Below are positions 35,701-44,481 of a stretch of 64,000 nucleotides of DNA, in pieces (within the stretch, counting starts at the first letter, position 1; every line of letters begins with the position of its first letter). The translations under genes were made by a program, and so were the position numbers. The notes under the pieces were generated by a model. That model was not told the DNA's origin. It saw only the letters and a program-made list of their open reading frames with translations, and searched no databases. This stretch comes from Flavobacterium tyrosinilyticum. GTDB lineage: Bacteria; Bacteroidota; Bacteroidia; Flavobacteriales; Flavobacteriaceae. The DNA lies in assembly GCF_023656565.1 (NCBI RefSeq), contig NZ_JAMOKG010000001.1, positions 1,195,383 to 1,259,382 of the forward strand, in the 5' to 3' direction.

Positions 35701-38700
35701 CTGCCGTAAAAGTTGATCCTACTTGTAATGGTTTTGACGATGGTTCTGTTGAAATAACAGCTACTGCAGGAGTTTCTCCATTTCAATACAATTTCAATGG
35801 TCTTGGTTTTGGTACAAAATCTGTTTTTGGTGGGCTAATTGCTGGTACTTACAGCTATCAAGTTAGAGACGCAAAAGGTTGTGTTTCTACACCTCAAGAC
35901 ATTACATTGGTTGACCCTGCTAAAATTGTTGCATTAGTTACTCCAACTATCATTGAATGTAATGATAACAAACCAGGTAGTATTACAGTTGATATTACTT
36001 CTGGCGGTGTAGCACCTTTTACATATACCATTTATAACAATACATTCACACAAGTAGTGCCTCCAGTTGTTACGAGTGCAACTTCAGTAACTTTTGGTGG
36101 AGATCCATTGGATCCAGCAGTTCTAACTTATGGGGATTATTACATAACAGTTGTTGATAGTAAAGGTTGTGAGTTTAAAAGCGCAAAAACACGTATTGAA
36201 ACTAGACCATATATTGAAGCAACAGGTATAGCTTCTTCTGGAACATGTGCTGCCGGTGCATCTGTTACAATCAATGTATTAACTGCGGCTTACCCAGTAA
36301 CGTATTCAATTTTTGGTCAGCCTGCTACAGCAGTAGGTCCAACGATGGCTACTTCAAATACATTTAATGGATTAGATCATGGTACAACATATCAGTTCCA
36401 AGTAATTGATAATGGTGGATGTTTCACAATTGTTGAAGTTACAACACCTCCTTCACCTTCATCTATTGCACTTGATCCAATTGTTAAAGAAGATGTACTT
36501 TGTTTTGGAAATGCTTCAGGTAAAATTGATTTTACAGTTAGAAACTACGGAGCTTTAGTGTCAGAGATCAGATACGAAGTTCGTGATGAATTGACAAATG
36601 TTTTAGTTCCTGGTTTTAGCGGAGCTTTTACAGGATTAACTGGAGCACCAGCTTTTGGAACTATAACAGGACTTAAAGCAGGTAATTATACTTTATATTT
36701 AAAAGAATTCGACGGAACAGAATGTAACGTTTCTCAAAAATTCCAAATTACGCAACCAGTTCAAGGACTTACATCTAGTGTACTTTCTAATAAACCTGCT
36801 ACTTGTGACAAACCTGCTCAGGTTACATTAACAACGACAGGAGGAACAGGGCCGTATACATATTCTTATGCTGTAGCACCTGCAACATCTACTACATTTG
36901 CTTCAGGAAATGTTTTAAACTTAGATCCAGGAGCTGCAGGAACAGATTTAGTGTGGAATATTACAGTTAAAGATGCGAATGGTTGTACATTCCCATTACA
37001 AGTAACTATTACAAAAGATCCAAGTCCAGTAATTGCGTTAAGTGTAGTTAACAAATGTGCTGCGCAAGATGCATTTACAGTAAGAGTTTCTGAAGTAACT
37101 CCAGGTAAAGGAGCTTATTCTATTAGTGTAGACAGTAACAACGCCTATACAAGCATTACAGGTGGATTACCATACGATGTTACAGGATTGCATTCAGGTT
37201 CTCATACTATTTACATTAAAGATGCAAATGGCTGTATTGATTCTAAAACAATTTTAATTGATGCACCTATAAAAGTTGTGCCTGAACTTGGTACATTGCC
37301 AGACTGTGGAGTTAGTAATGGTTCAATTACTTTAACGCCATCAGGAGGTTCAGGAGCTTATACCTATACAATTTCGCCAACTTATCCAAGCGTTGTAATC
37401 GCTGGAAACACAATAAGTGGCTTACCAGATGGTACTTATACAGTAACCATGACGGATAATAATAATAATGATAATACAGGTGTTGCATGTATCACTTCAG
37501 CTCAAATAACATTACCAAAAGGAATTGATGTTACTTTTGATGCTCAAGTTGTAAATGTTGCTTGTAAAGGTGATGCTACAGGAAGTATAAAAGTAAACTT
37601 GCTTGCGGGTAATACTGATACTCCGTATACTTACCAAATAGCATTACAATCAGGAGCACCTTTACCATCAGGTATTGTGCAGACAGATAATGTATTCTCT
37701 AATCTTCCAGCTGAGACTTATATCATTACGGTTACTTCTGGAAGAAAATGTTCTCTAGCTTTACCTTATACAGTTAGTGAGCCAACAAATCCATTAACAG
37801 CTTCGCCTTCAGTAACGCAATATGCTTGTTCAGGTGGTAGCGATACACCAGAAGCGGCTATTATTACAATAAATGCTTTAGGTGGTGCTGGTGGATACAA
37901 ATATAATTTTGATGGCGGTACTGACTATTACGATAGCAATGTATTGCTAGTAAGCGACGATAAGAGTACAACACCAAGAACGTTTAATTATTATGTAATA
38001 GATAAAAACGGTTGTAAAACTAATGGTACAGCTACAGTTGATCCTTTTGTGAAATTGTCAGATATTGATTTCGCTGTAACAGTGGCTCCAACTTGTCCAT
38101 TAAATGTTGCTACAATTACTTTAACGGCTATCGACGGTAATACACCAATTGCCAAATACGAAATGGTTTCGCCTACAAGTATCGATAACGGACCAGTTGC
38201 TGTATTTAATAATATTCAGCCAGGCGTTAATTATATCTTTAGAGTTACGGATTCTAAAAATTGTTCGATCGAAAGACCTTATAAATTAGATCCGATCGCT
38301 CCAATTGATATTGTTAAAACATCACAAATCAATGTAAGCTGTAACACAATAAATGGAACCAATAACAACGGTACAGCAACTTTCACAGTTTCAGACTTTA
38401 GTGCTTCTGGTTACACAGTTGCAGTTACAAGTACTCCAGCTTTGTTACCTTTCAATCCTCCAACAACAGCTGGTAACATTGTTACCGTAACAGGTCTTGT
38501 TGAAGGAACTTACACGATAACCGTAACAGATAACACAACAAATTGTTCTAAATTTGCGGATGTTATCATTACAATGCCAGCGCCAATAGTGTTTACAGCA
38601 TCTGGTACTAAAGTTTATTGTACAAATACAGATTCTCAAATTACAGTGACAAGTGTAGTTGGAGGTACGTCTCCATACACTTACGCAGTTGTACCAGGAG

Positions 38701-41700
38701 GTACAGCTACTGCGCCAACAGCATTCCCATATGCTATCAACGCGCCAGCGACAGTTAGTACAGGTTTAACAAACTTATCTTGGGATGTTTATGTTAAAGA
38801 TGCAAATGGCTGTATTGCCGGACCAGAAAACGTAGTTATTATTTACAATGCTGCGCCAGTTCTTAATATGCCAGCACAGCAATGTTATGTAGGAACTGAT
38901 TTAACAGTAGATCTTGATGCTCTTGCTACAACTTACAACAACGTGAAATCATTTACAGTTGATGGAGTTGCTACAAGTAGTCCTGCAACATTTACAAAGG
39001 CAGGAAATTACAAAATCGTCTTAACAGATGATAACGGATGTACTGCGGAGCGAGATTATATTATCGAAGAGCGCTTAACAGCTGCAGCAACAGTAGAGAA
39101 AGATCTTTATTGTGAAGTAGGTAATGAAGCAGCAAAAATTGTTGTTGAAGTAAAAGGTGGTGTAAAAAATTATACATACCAAATGTACTTAGACGGTGTT
39201 GCGGTATTCCCAGCTCCAAAAACAGCTACGGGTGATTTTACAGAATTTGTAACTGCTGAAGGAGATTACACTTTTGAAATCTCAGACAGTAACGTACCAT
39301 GTACATTTACAACTATTCCTGTAACGGTTACAGATCCAGAGCCAATTACTCTTGGAGATTCGCATACAGATGTATTATGTTGGAATGACAGCAATGGAAC
39401 TTTAACAGTTGTACCAACTGGTGGAGTAGAACCATATTCATACGTGCTTTCTGGAACAGTTACAAATACAACAGGAGATGTAAGTGGTGTTTATACCGAT
39501 TTACCTGAAGGTACATATACGGTTCAAGTTACAGATGGTAAAGGTTGTACGACTACTTCGGCTAATATTATAATTATTCAGCCAGATGAATTAAAAGCAA
39601 CACCTGAAATTACACCAAATAATGCTTGTAATACATTTACAGAAATTGTAATTACTGCTACAGGTGGTAAAGGAAAATACCAATACAATTTTGACGGAAA
39701 TGGATACGATGATACAAATAGTATCTCTGTACCAAATGACGGTTCAGTTCTATCGGTTACGTATACAGTTAGAGATGCTAATGGTTGTGAAACACCACCA
39801 GTAACAGTTCCGATTGTTCCATTAAACAAACCAAAAGCTTTAGCATTCTTAGCAACTGCTATTACTTGTAATCCTGCAAACGCTACTAGTACTGTTACAG
39901 TAACTGCGACAGACGGAGTAGGTGCATTAAAGTTTAAAATTATAGAATTCAATGGTGCGGCTACTACGCTTTATCCTCCAGTTTCAACAACTGGAAGTGC
40001 AGATCCAGCCGTATTTACAGGATTGCCATTTGGTGAGTACAAATTTGAGGTAACAGATAGTTTTGGATGTTCATTCACTGATATATTGACTATCAAAGAC
40101 GTTGTTAAAATCCAAGCTACAGGTGATGCTTTCGCGAAATCTTGTATTGGTACAGACGACGGAAAAGTAGTCTTTACAATGTCTGATTTCAAAGGAACAT
40201 ATACGTATTCAGTAACTAAAGACGGTGCTGCTTTTGTTGGACCAATTACAACTGCTGATACAGAGGTTACTTTAGCTAACTTAGCAAAAGGTGATTATGA
40301 GATTAGTGTAGTTGATGATATAACAACCTGTCCAACAACTTTCAAAGTTACAGTTAACGATCCTATCGATGTAACTGTTTCCGAAGAAGGTAACGTAAAT
40401 GCTAATTGTAAAATTGGTGCTGTAGTTACAGTTCTAGGACACGGAGGAGCTGGAGATTATACCTATTCTTTTGTTGTAGCAGGTGCAACTTACGGTGCAT
40501 TTGAACCAGAAGCTACTAGAGTATTAGATCCTGCTACGCCTAGCTGGTATGTATATGCGAAAGATAAAAACGGATGTATCTCTCAACCAATAACAGTTAA
40601 CATTACAACTGATCCGTTGCCAAGTAACTTTACAGCAAAAGTTACATCACATTGTGCGGATAGTAATGGAAATTATGAAATTGTAGTAGACGATTCTGCT
40701 GCGATTGGAGTAGGTCCATTTACATATAGTATTGGTGGAGGATTCCAAATTTCTAAATCATTTACAGTGAACGTAGCAAAAGCTTACGATATCACAGTAC
40801 GCGATAAATTTGGTTGTGAAACTAAGTTCCCAGCATTAGTGACTATTTTACAGCCTCTAGAATTGAAAACTGAAATTTTAGATTGGCCAAGTTGTAAGGA
40901 AGGAGACGGAAGAATTAGTGTTACAGCAACTGGTGGTTCAGGAAATTACAGTTATTCAATTGACAAACAACCAGCAGTAACGACTACGACAGCTGAATTT
41001 ACAGGTTTAGATTCTGGTTCTCACACAATCGATGTGATTGATACAACGACTAAATGTCCAATTTCAACAATGGTAGTTATCGCTCCTGCAACCAAAATTA
41101 TTGGTTTTGAAGCAAAAGCTACGCCTGTGACATGTTTCAGTTATACAGATGGTAAAATTAGAGCAAGTATTACTCCAGAAGTAAACGACAACCCTATATA
41201 CAAATATAGAATCAACAACGGTCCACTTCAAGAAAGCGGATTGTTTGAAGGATTAGCAGCTGGAGATTACAGAGTTGAAGTATTCTCAGGAAGAGGTTGT
41301 ACAGCTTTTATTGATGTAGAAGTAAAAGGACCTAAAGCAATTGTGGTTCCAGATCCAGCTGTGGTGCAGTACTTATGTACTAGCGGTAACACTAGCAATT
41401 TTGCAACAATCACAGTAACTGGTGTTACTGGAGGTTCTGAAAATTATGATAAGTACGAATATGAGTTTATTAAAAATGGTGTAAGAGTTTACAAAGGAGA
41501 AAGAAATGTGTATACTCAAACCGATTTTACAGGTGGAAATTTCGTAGTAAAAGTTTATGACGAAAATGGTTGTGAGGGTACCAATCCAACAACTTGGGTA
41601 ATTAATCCATTCATCCGTTTAGACAAAGTAAATGTAAGAGTTGATGATGCAATCACTTGTCCTACTAAAGAAAACATTACAGTATCAGTAGATGCGACAG

Positions 41701-44438
41701 GAGGTACACCAACTAACTTAGAATATTCAATCGCTTATTCTTCTGGTGCTACTGTACCAGGAAATGCGCCAAATGCAAATGGAGTATTTACAGATTTAGG
41801 AATTGGTGAATATATCATCACAGTTCTTAATAAAGATACTGGCTGTTTATTGCAGAAAGTTCACAATGTGTTTGATCCAAATACATTCAGTATTCAAGCA
41901 GTTGCTGTAAATGGAGAAATTTGTTTCAATGCTACTGATGGAAGCGTAGATTTAACTTTTGTAGACAATCAGATAGTTCCAAAAGACGATGCTGGTAGAT
42001 TTGATTATGTAGTGACTGGTCCGTCGCCAAGTACAGCGGTAGTAGCTTCAGGTCAATCACCAACAGCAGGTCCACAAAGAGTTTCTAATTTGAGCGCTGG
42101 TTTATACAAAGTTGTGGCTACTTTAGTAGGTGATCCTAGATGTTCAGTAGAAACATTATTTACGATCAGTCAGCCAAACGAAGCATTAGTTGCAACATCA
42201 GCAAAAGTGGATATTACATGTATTGCTGGTAACAATGACGGTGAAATCTCTGTTAGTGCAACAGGAGGTTGGAACACATCTTACCAATATGAATTAGTAA
42301 AAGATGGAAGAGTTGTAGAAAATTATTCAAGTAAGACAAACTATCCAGGTCTAACAGCAGGTGTTTATACCATAAACGTTAAAGACGCTAAAGGTTGTAT
42401 GGCATCTACAAGTCAGACTTTAATAGTGCCACTGCCTATTAATGCTACAGCAAGTGCAAACGTTACGACGTTACCATGTTTTGGAGATAAATCTGGTGTA
42501 GTTACCGTGAGCCCTCCAACAGGTGGTCAAGGAAGTAACTATATGTATACTTTAAATATACTTTCTGAAGATCCTGTAATTTCATCAGGACCATTCTCTT
42601 CTCCAGTTTTCTCTGGATTAGGTGCAGGAAGATATAGTGTAACAATAACAGATGGATTCTCTTGTGAGTTTACAACTAATGAAGTTGAAATAAAAGATCC
42701 ACTAAAAGTATTAGCTACTTTAGTAGAGTCTAGAGCACAAACTTGTCAGACTTTAACACAGCTTACGCTAAGTGCTGAAGGAGGAACAGGACCATATACT
42801 TATAGTGCAGATGGAACAACGATTTTAGGTTCATTCGCTTCTTCAATTTCATTTGAAGTGCCAGTAGGTTCTTATAAGTATTTTGTTTTTGACTCTATAG
42901 GATGTAGAAGTGTTGTCTCTAATACAGTTACAATCTATGCATTAACTCCATTAGATATTAAATTGGATGTTTCAAGCGCAGTTGTAAAATGTACTGGAGA
43001 AGCTACAGGGGTAATCACTGCAGAAGCAGTAGGAGGCTTAGGTCATTATTCTTATACATTGTTAAACGCGACAGACGGAATTGTTCGTCCAGCTCAAGAC
43101 AATGGAGTATTTGCTGATCTTCCAATTGGAACATATCGAGTAGCAGTTGAAAGTGTGGATTGTAATGATAGATCTGAATTGGTTGTTATTACAGAACCAA
43201 GAGAAGCTTTACAAGCTCAATTTAAACCAACTGATGTTACTTGTTTCGGTGAGAATAATGGTAAACTTGAAATAATTGCTTCAGGTGGAACAGGAGTTAT
43301 TAAATATGCAATTTCTCCAAATCTGAATCAATTTGATACTAAAGTATTATTTGAGAAATTAGCGCCTGGTGACTACCAAGCAATAGCTCAGGACGAAAAC
43401 GGATGTTTTGTATTGTACGATTTCACAATCTCACAACCAAGACCTGTAGTTGTAACTGAGGTTCCAAACTCAATGATACCAGAAGTTTGTGACGGAGATA
43501 AAGATGGTGCATTTAGTATCGAAATTAAAGGTGGTACTTTACCTTATAGCGTAAGTTTAGATGCTCCAAACGGACCATTTACTGCAGGTACTGCAACACA
43601 AACAGTGTTTGACTTTACAAACCTTAAAGGTGGAGCACATACAGTATATGTGAAAGATGCAAACAACTGTCCAGTAGATTTCGTAGAGAATATGCCAAAT
43701 GCTGTAATTCTTAACCCAACTGCAGAAGTAACATATGATTGTGTTAACAATGCACAGGCAAACATGGTAGTAGTAACAATCGATGCTTCTATCACAAACC
43801 CTGCAGAGGTAGATTACTCTCTTGACAATAATGGAACATTCCAACCAAGTAACATTTTCACAAATGTTGCTCCAGGAAGCCACTTCATTGTTGCTAGACA
43901 TACTAACGGATGTGAAGTGCCAACTCCAATTTTTGAAGTAGCAGCTGTTGATCCAGTAAGTTTAATTGACGTTACAAACCAAAGCAAAGACATCAACACA
44001 ATTGTTGTTAAAGCTTCTGGAGGAGTTGCTCCTTACGAGTACAGCTTCAATGGTGAATCATTCTCATCATCTAATAGCTATAGAATCTACAAATCGGGTG
44101 ATTATGTAGTGATCGTAAGAGACAAAAATGGTTGTGAGGCAACAATTACAGTTCAGGGTACATTCTATGACTTCTGTCTGCCAAACTACTTCACTCCAAA
44201 CGGTGACGGACAAAATGATACTATTGGTCCAGATTGTGGTGCATTAGCATACAAAGAGCTAACGTTCGATATTTATGATAGATATGGTAGAGTAGTTGCG
44301 AAATACCATGTAGGTGAAAAATGGGACGGTAGATATCATGGAAACGAATTGCCAACAGGTGATTACTGGTATGTTCTTAAATTAAATGATCCGAAGGATC
44401 CAAGAGAATTTGTTGGACATTTCACTTTATACAGATAA
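26751..44438 (+). CDS. sprB: gliding motility adhesin SprB, giant repetitive T9SS type B substrate
   Basis: SprB is the mobile surface adhesin driven along the cell by the gliding motor. The chosen start, MKTMKKPTIFKVF, gives 5,895 residues (alternative ATG 26700 adds 17), somewhat shorter than the roughly 6,500-residue F. johnsoniae protein. Order: signal peptide ending YGQ; an N-terminal beta-rich domain (~30-380); a DUF11-like segment (~385-500, VTLGQQLNYEIGFKNTG); Cys-rich Ig-like modules (~550-900); then about 52 SprB-type repeats of ~90 residues ending in V-x-D-x-x-G-C (~920-5800), interrupted at ~1250-1475 by an unrelated domain; and a T9SS type B C-terminal domain (PNYFTPNGDGQND ... 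GDYWYVLKL). It should be exported across the outer membrane by T9SS with the help of SprF. Codon and repeat divergence are even along its length. Confidence 0.95.
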   Translation: MKTMKKPTIFKVFIAAVFLLLGISSYGQLRKNFDPRYNTSLKGDILVIGNNILNRDGGGRNNRPNNAFDSQGTGTTANDNLDMKYIDIDNDAATFNSSSATLVIPDASKDCYEIAYAALYWSGTYQGSDRNNINKVKLKTGTSAYKDITGSIIWDEGASGVNNAYLSKPYACFKEITAEVKAAGPGLYTIADLVCSQGSLNPGGGNSAGWSIYVIYKDPKLPSKYITSFDGFSMIRSTDPPLDIPISGFTTNPEGNVNVKLGFSALEGDNPLEGDGLQFKGGKSTLWGDVSSLARPITPAVPPSRGNAGTPAKPNFFNSTITDGDAIMTNRNPASKNTLGYDAGVVKVLNDGNNIIQNNETSATLRINTSQDSYFMFFTAISVEIIEPKIVLTKIVKNSNGDNIGGQTVTLGQQLNYEIGFKNTGNDDATSFTIRDQLPINIIFNYPTDLLPLPDGVTVKSWNPATRSIVFDVRSDIVKVGLTEKTIKFKVQVIPDCTMLDEACSNSIDNSAYATYKGSQNTSFTISDDPSVDTNTGCILVPKATNFLVGVEGCQYDRKRTLCTETLDITAANGYSTYTWYSDKEKTKKIGTGQTLTVKDPGTYYVYNEAPAPCRSIFEKFTVERFGQTAKNPVLDVADQIVICPNDGKELPKIFLCGANASRLIKTGINDSSNIVWERLDTSSCKAVTNENCANESTDCKWIQVSTGPDFTAKDAGQYRLTINYSGSCFNRFYFNVFTNPLAPTEEHVDLLCGSNGSITVRDVPAGYQYAIKTSPTATIQDWEWQDSNTFPIYNPDSYTIYIRQKGVTTNPCIFKIPNILIRRLNLTLDGKKTDPICPTDLGSASVGIKNFEGPYYIYLYNQATGQIEKQDGPVTALDYSFSSLSYGTYGKNYYIRVTSSPIDQTPAPKCDVSYYFEIKAPSSQLKAFATLQEPFTACSDGKLLLSASGGKAPYAYFINGSPTRVDTNPVIITEAKTYEIRVVDDAGCSATTSITIPEVSKPTFDVNHTSSVCYDGASSIRIENIVANGNTLAYSITNGQSFSANPVFLNVGPGTYKVVVRYSVTYTVNNVQQRKDCFTDPIDVTITGPTSALTASAGVAALAGCSLPDGNGVNQGGKVRINNVEGGTPPYQYDFGDGKGWIPNKNEADVLPGTYVLRVKDNAGCIFTIPYDVVLGPKPGDPTIDDPITTYTCDGKASTTVTVRNPQNANYTYEYYIDNVPNTPITNNVFTNVKAGTHTIKVKYKVTSVPTYSNLLREDFGRGPDAKIPGIHPAYCWEPQDDVEDCGVGGYMPILLNDGEYVVTKGLLPAHVGGFNWNLPKDNTAVINNTPGITDGRFLAVNVGGVVPIGGVLYSKTINDVIPNQDIQVSLYMLNLLSKNNNLPSPRLTIQLQKNGQVITGASKDTQEIPRDEKWHNTTDLGNGQVLTLNPGNNTSLEFVILSYSQVIDGNDLAVDDIWVRQIPETCGAEKDFTVIVEDSKGFKADTPIVDNLTCIDKADGIITIPVSNFNPATGYYYTVNGGGLQNSSASPLVLDKLAAGNYTVVVQYDTAGNCSTSYSRSVTAPEAVTALATVTTQPTCIDGAVIKASAKGGKPNYKYQLERPDGTIVIAFQTEDTFNLPVTTTGDFVVVVKDSGDCSSAASDKVTVVGAVPPTATLDPSSDLCYDAGNKATLVVSVSGGKAPYHYSLDGVNYQDSEKFENLGSGNYTIYVRDANGCNATPLTNIAIGTQVTAYAEVTKALDCTNSPNAQITITAQNGTPGYTYEVSVNGAPFAAIGSNVYPASATGSYVFRVTDSKGCPALTTAVTVDAKLTPTGSTTPINPKCYNGNNGSFTVIPAGGNGGPYEFSFDGGNFTTSATHSNLNAFVGATNTKTYKYQVKDGKGCLSPIYDVILTNPTEVKVSGSFPANTTCSSTAVITIIGAGGAGNYTYNFDGGTNYNGVTTKTVTLTNAEQTIKFYVKDGNGCTAEGEVKVPAFNPPTGITISNPAAITCNAGSTTTSLTLTANGGIAPYTYEVTAGPVTPAAQTGNTATFTGLTAGYYEFKVTDARGCTATGSKTIADGVKIKAEGSKTDELCVGSKNGSATFTVSDVSSTGNFTYTFTPNTGTPNVNGNKVTYTNLAPGTYTFVATDRATGCISDSKQVTVGAATPITFDVAASKISCNNKFTTITISNLQGGTGNYSYAFAASGSTAPSTPYGTTLTVDTSVLTTSIDVYVKDANNCAVKKTVSVGTEDPPRMDPIAAQCYPGSPISVKITGAYALPATFSKDGTNFGTADTFNLTPGTYKLTVKDKFGCTDFINYIVPEQLTITPKVEEDITCTANTTITLTSAGGTGTRTYAVSFNGGAYSTVTSPYTATAAGTYKFRVNDTANPVCYAYTTDIPVTLKPTTLTISTSKVDVLCNGASTGSILVTPTSGKAPYTYSITKTTAPFTNYTVNNPSGLSAGTYTIVVTDAIGCTSPATASVTINENTKVTASAVVDPFTCNTSNVKESKDVTVTAGGGVGPYTYSFNGGSFETSNKFEVKDNQAPQTVKFTVKDSKGCLSDEGTISITPLSLPEIDKVDVTPIYCDPVASRTSTATITLSKGSGTYTIVSGPTTNTTGATNGVFTGLTAGDYVFRVTNANGCYDDFSKNIPALVSIKATATKQNDVYCFNGNTGSIKYDLSNFTSYSYTVNGIATGANKTDASFVLSNLAEGNYVVVFTDDTTLCTISTTVRINQPTAKVSAVVAQVNANCKTATSKVTVTASGGTPDYKYAYMQNNVVPADGDYILLASADLDPTVNTQWDVWVKDANGCTEKVDVTITTDPVPSVSAVVANQCTASGSNFQIVATALSGVAPYTYTINTGVTPSPANTFTVPAGTYTITVKDANGCPATTVVTVNDPLTAEAVLDKDITCALPAEAKIDIEIFGGKAPFGYRVKIGAGAYSGTPNPITGNTFSYYPTSLIGNTYEFEITDSNGVPCTTITKVITTNTPATVTASAVKVDPTCNGFDDGSVEITATAGVSPFQYNFNGLGFGTKSVFGGLIAGTYSYQVRDAKGCVSTPQDITLVDPAKIVALVTPTIIECNDNKPGSITVDITSGGVAPFTYTIYNNTFTQVVPPVVTSATSVTFGGDPLDPAVLTYGDYYITVVDSKGCEFKSAKTRIETRPYIEATGIASSGTCAAGASVTINVLTAAYPVTYSIFGQPATAVGPTMATSNTFNGLDHGTTYQFQVIDNGGCFTIVEVTTPPSPSSIALDPIVKEDVLCFGNASGKIDFTVRNYGALVSEIRYEVRDELTNVLVPGFSGAFTGLTGAPAFGTITGLKAGNYTLYLKEFDGTECNVSQKFQITQPVQGLTSSVLSNKPATCDKPAQVTLTTTGGTGPYTYSYAVAPATSTTFASGNVLNLDPGAAGTDLVWNITVKDANGCTFPLQVTITKDPSPVIALSVVNKCAAQDAFTVRVSEVTPGKGAYSISVDSNNAYTSITGGLPYDVTGLHSGSHTIYIKDANGCIDSKTILIDAPIKVVPELGTLPDCGVSNGSITLTPSGGSGAYTYTISPTYPSVVIAGNTISGLPDGTYTVTMTDNNNNDNTGVACITSAQITLPKGIDVTFDAQVVNVACKGDATGSIKVNLLAGNTDTPYTYQIALQSGAPLPSGIVQTDNVFSNLPAETYIITVTSGRKCSLALPYTVSEPTNPLTASPSVTQYACSGGSDTPEAAIITINALGGAGGYKYNFDGGTDYYDSNVLLVSDDKSTTPRTFNYYVIDKNGCKTNGTATVDPFVKLSDIDFAVTVAPTCPLNVATITLTAIDGNTPIAKYEMVSPTSIDNGPVAVFNNIQPGVNYIFRVTDSKNCSIERPYKLDPIAPIDIVKTSQINVSCNTINGTNNNGTATFTVSDFSASGYTVAVTSTPALLPFNPPTTAGNIVTVTGLVEGTYTITVTDNTTNCSKFADVIITMPAPIVFTASGTKVYCTNTDSQITVTSVVGGTSPYTYAVVPGGTATAPTAFPYAINAPATVSTGLTNLSWDVYVKDANGCIAGPENVVIIYNAAPVLNMPAQQCYVGTDLTVDLDALATTYNNVKSFTVDGVATSSPATFTKAGNYKIVLTDDNGCTAERDYIIEERLTAAATVEKDLYCEVGNEAAKIVVEVKGGVKNYTYQMYLDGVAVFPAPKTATGDFTEFVTAEGDYTFEISDSNVPCTFTTIPVTVTDPEPITLGDSHTDVLCWNDSNGTLTVVPTGGVEPYSYVLSGTVTNTTGDVSGVYTDLPEGTYTVQVTDGKGCTTTSANIIIIQPDELKATPEITPNNACNTFTEIVITATGGKGKYQYNFDGNGYDDTNSISVPNDGSVLSVTYTVRDANGCETPPVTVPIVPLNKPKALAFLATAITCNPANATSTVTVTATDGVGALKFKIIEFNGAATTLYPPVSTTGSADPAVFTGLPFGEYKFEVTDSFGCSFTDILTIKDVVKIQATGDAFAKSCIGTDDGKVVFTMSDFKGTYTYSVTKDGAAFVGPITTADTEVTLANLAKGDYEISVVDDITTCPTTFKVTVNDPIDVTVSEEGNVNANCKIGAVVTVLGHGGAGDYTYSFVVAGATYGAFEPEATRVLDPATPSWYVYAKDKNGCISQPITVNITTDPLPSNFTAKVTSHCADSNGNYEIVVDDSAAIGVGPFTYSIGGGFQISKSFTVNVAKAYDITVRDKFGCETKFPALVTILQPLELKTEILDWPSCKEGDGRISVTATGGSGNYSYSIDKQPAVTTTTAEFTGLDSGSHTIDVIDTTTKCPISTMVVIAPATKIIGFEAKATPVTCFSYTDGKIRASITPEVNDNPIYKYRINNGPLQESGLFEGLAAGDYRVEVFSGRGCTAFIDVEVKGPKAIVVPDPAVVQYLCTSGNTSNFATITVTGVTGGSENYDKYEYEFIKNGVRVYKGERNVYTQTDFTGGNFVVKVYDENGCEGTNPTTWVINPFIRLDKVNVRVDDAITCPTKENITVSVDATGGTPTNLEYSIAYSSGATVPGNAPNANGVFTDLGIGEYIITVLNKDTGCLLQKVHNVFDPNTFSIQAVAVNGEICFNATDGSVDLTFVDNQIVPKDDAGRFDYVVTGPSPSTAVVASGQSPTAGPQRVSNLSAGLYKVVATLVGDPRCSVETLFTISQPNEALVATSAKVDITCIAGNNDGEISVSATGGWNTSYQYELVKDGRVVENYSSKTNYPGLTAGVYTINVKDAKGCMASTSQTLIVPLPINATASANVTTLPCFGDKSGVVTVSPPTGGQGSNYMYTLNILSEDPVISSGPFSSPVFSGLGAGRYSVTITDGFSCEFTTNEVEIKDPLKVLATLVESRAQTCQTLTQLTLSAEGGTGPYTYSADGTTILGSFASSISFEVPVGSYKYFVFDSIGCRSVVSNTVTIYALTPLDIKLDVSSAVVKCTGEATGVITAEAVGGLGHYSYTLLNATDGIVRPAQDNGVFADLPIGTYRVAVESVDCNDRSELVVITEPREALQAQFKPTDVTCFGENNGKLEIIASGGTGVIKYAISPNLNQFDTKVLFEKLAPGDYQAIAQDENGCFVLYDFTISQPRPVVVTEVPNSMIPEVCDGDKDGAFSIEIKGGTLPYSVSLDAPNGPFTAGTATQTVFDFTNLKGGAHTVYVKDANNCPVDFVENMPNAVILNPTAEVTYDCVNNAQANMVVVTIDASITNPAEVDYSLDNNGTFQPSNIFTNVAPGSHFIVARHTNGCEVPTPIFEVAAVDPVSLIDVTNQSKDINTIVVKASGGVAPYEYSFNGESFSSSNSYRIYKSGDYVVIVRDKNGCEATITVQGTFYDFCLPNYFTPNGDGQNDTIGPDCGALAYKELTFDIYDRYGRVVAKYHVGEKWDGRYHGNELPTGDYWYVLKLNDPKDPREFVGHFTLYR
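44173..44438 (+). other. T9SS type B C-terminal sorting domain of SprB
   Basis: The last ~88 residues carry CLPNYFTPNGDGQND, FDIYDRYGRVV, KWDGRYHGNELPTGDYWYV and a terminal FTLYR, the standard CHU_C/gliding-motility C-terminal signature that directs type IX export. Confidence 0.93.
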
Positions 44439-44481
44439 CAAAATTATAGCCCCAATGATGTTATCTAAAAATATTATTACA

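Noticed and set aside
27395..43999. Antisense frames within sprB
   Set aside because: Short, no signals, opposite the repeat-coding strand, and no codon bias of real genes in this window.
44386..44481. Longer sprF start inside sprB
   Set aside because: The extension overlaps the end of sprB by 53 bases and lacks a signal peptide; ATG 44482 gives a clean signal.
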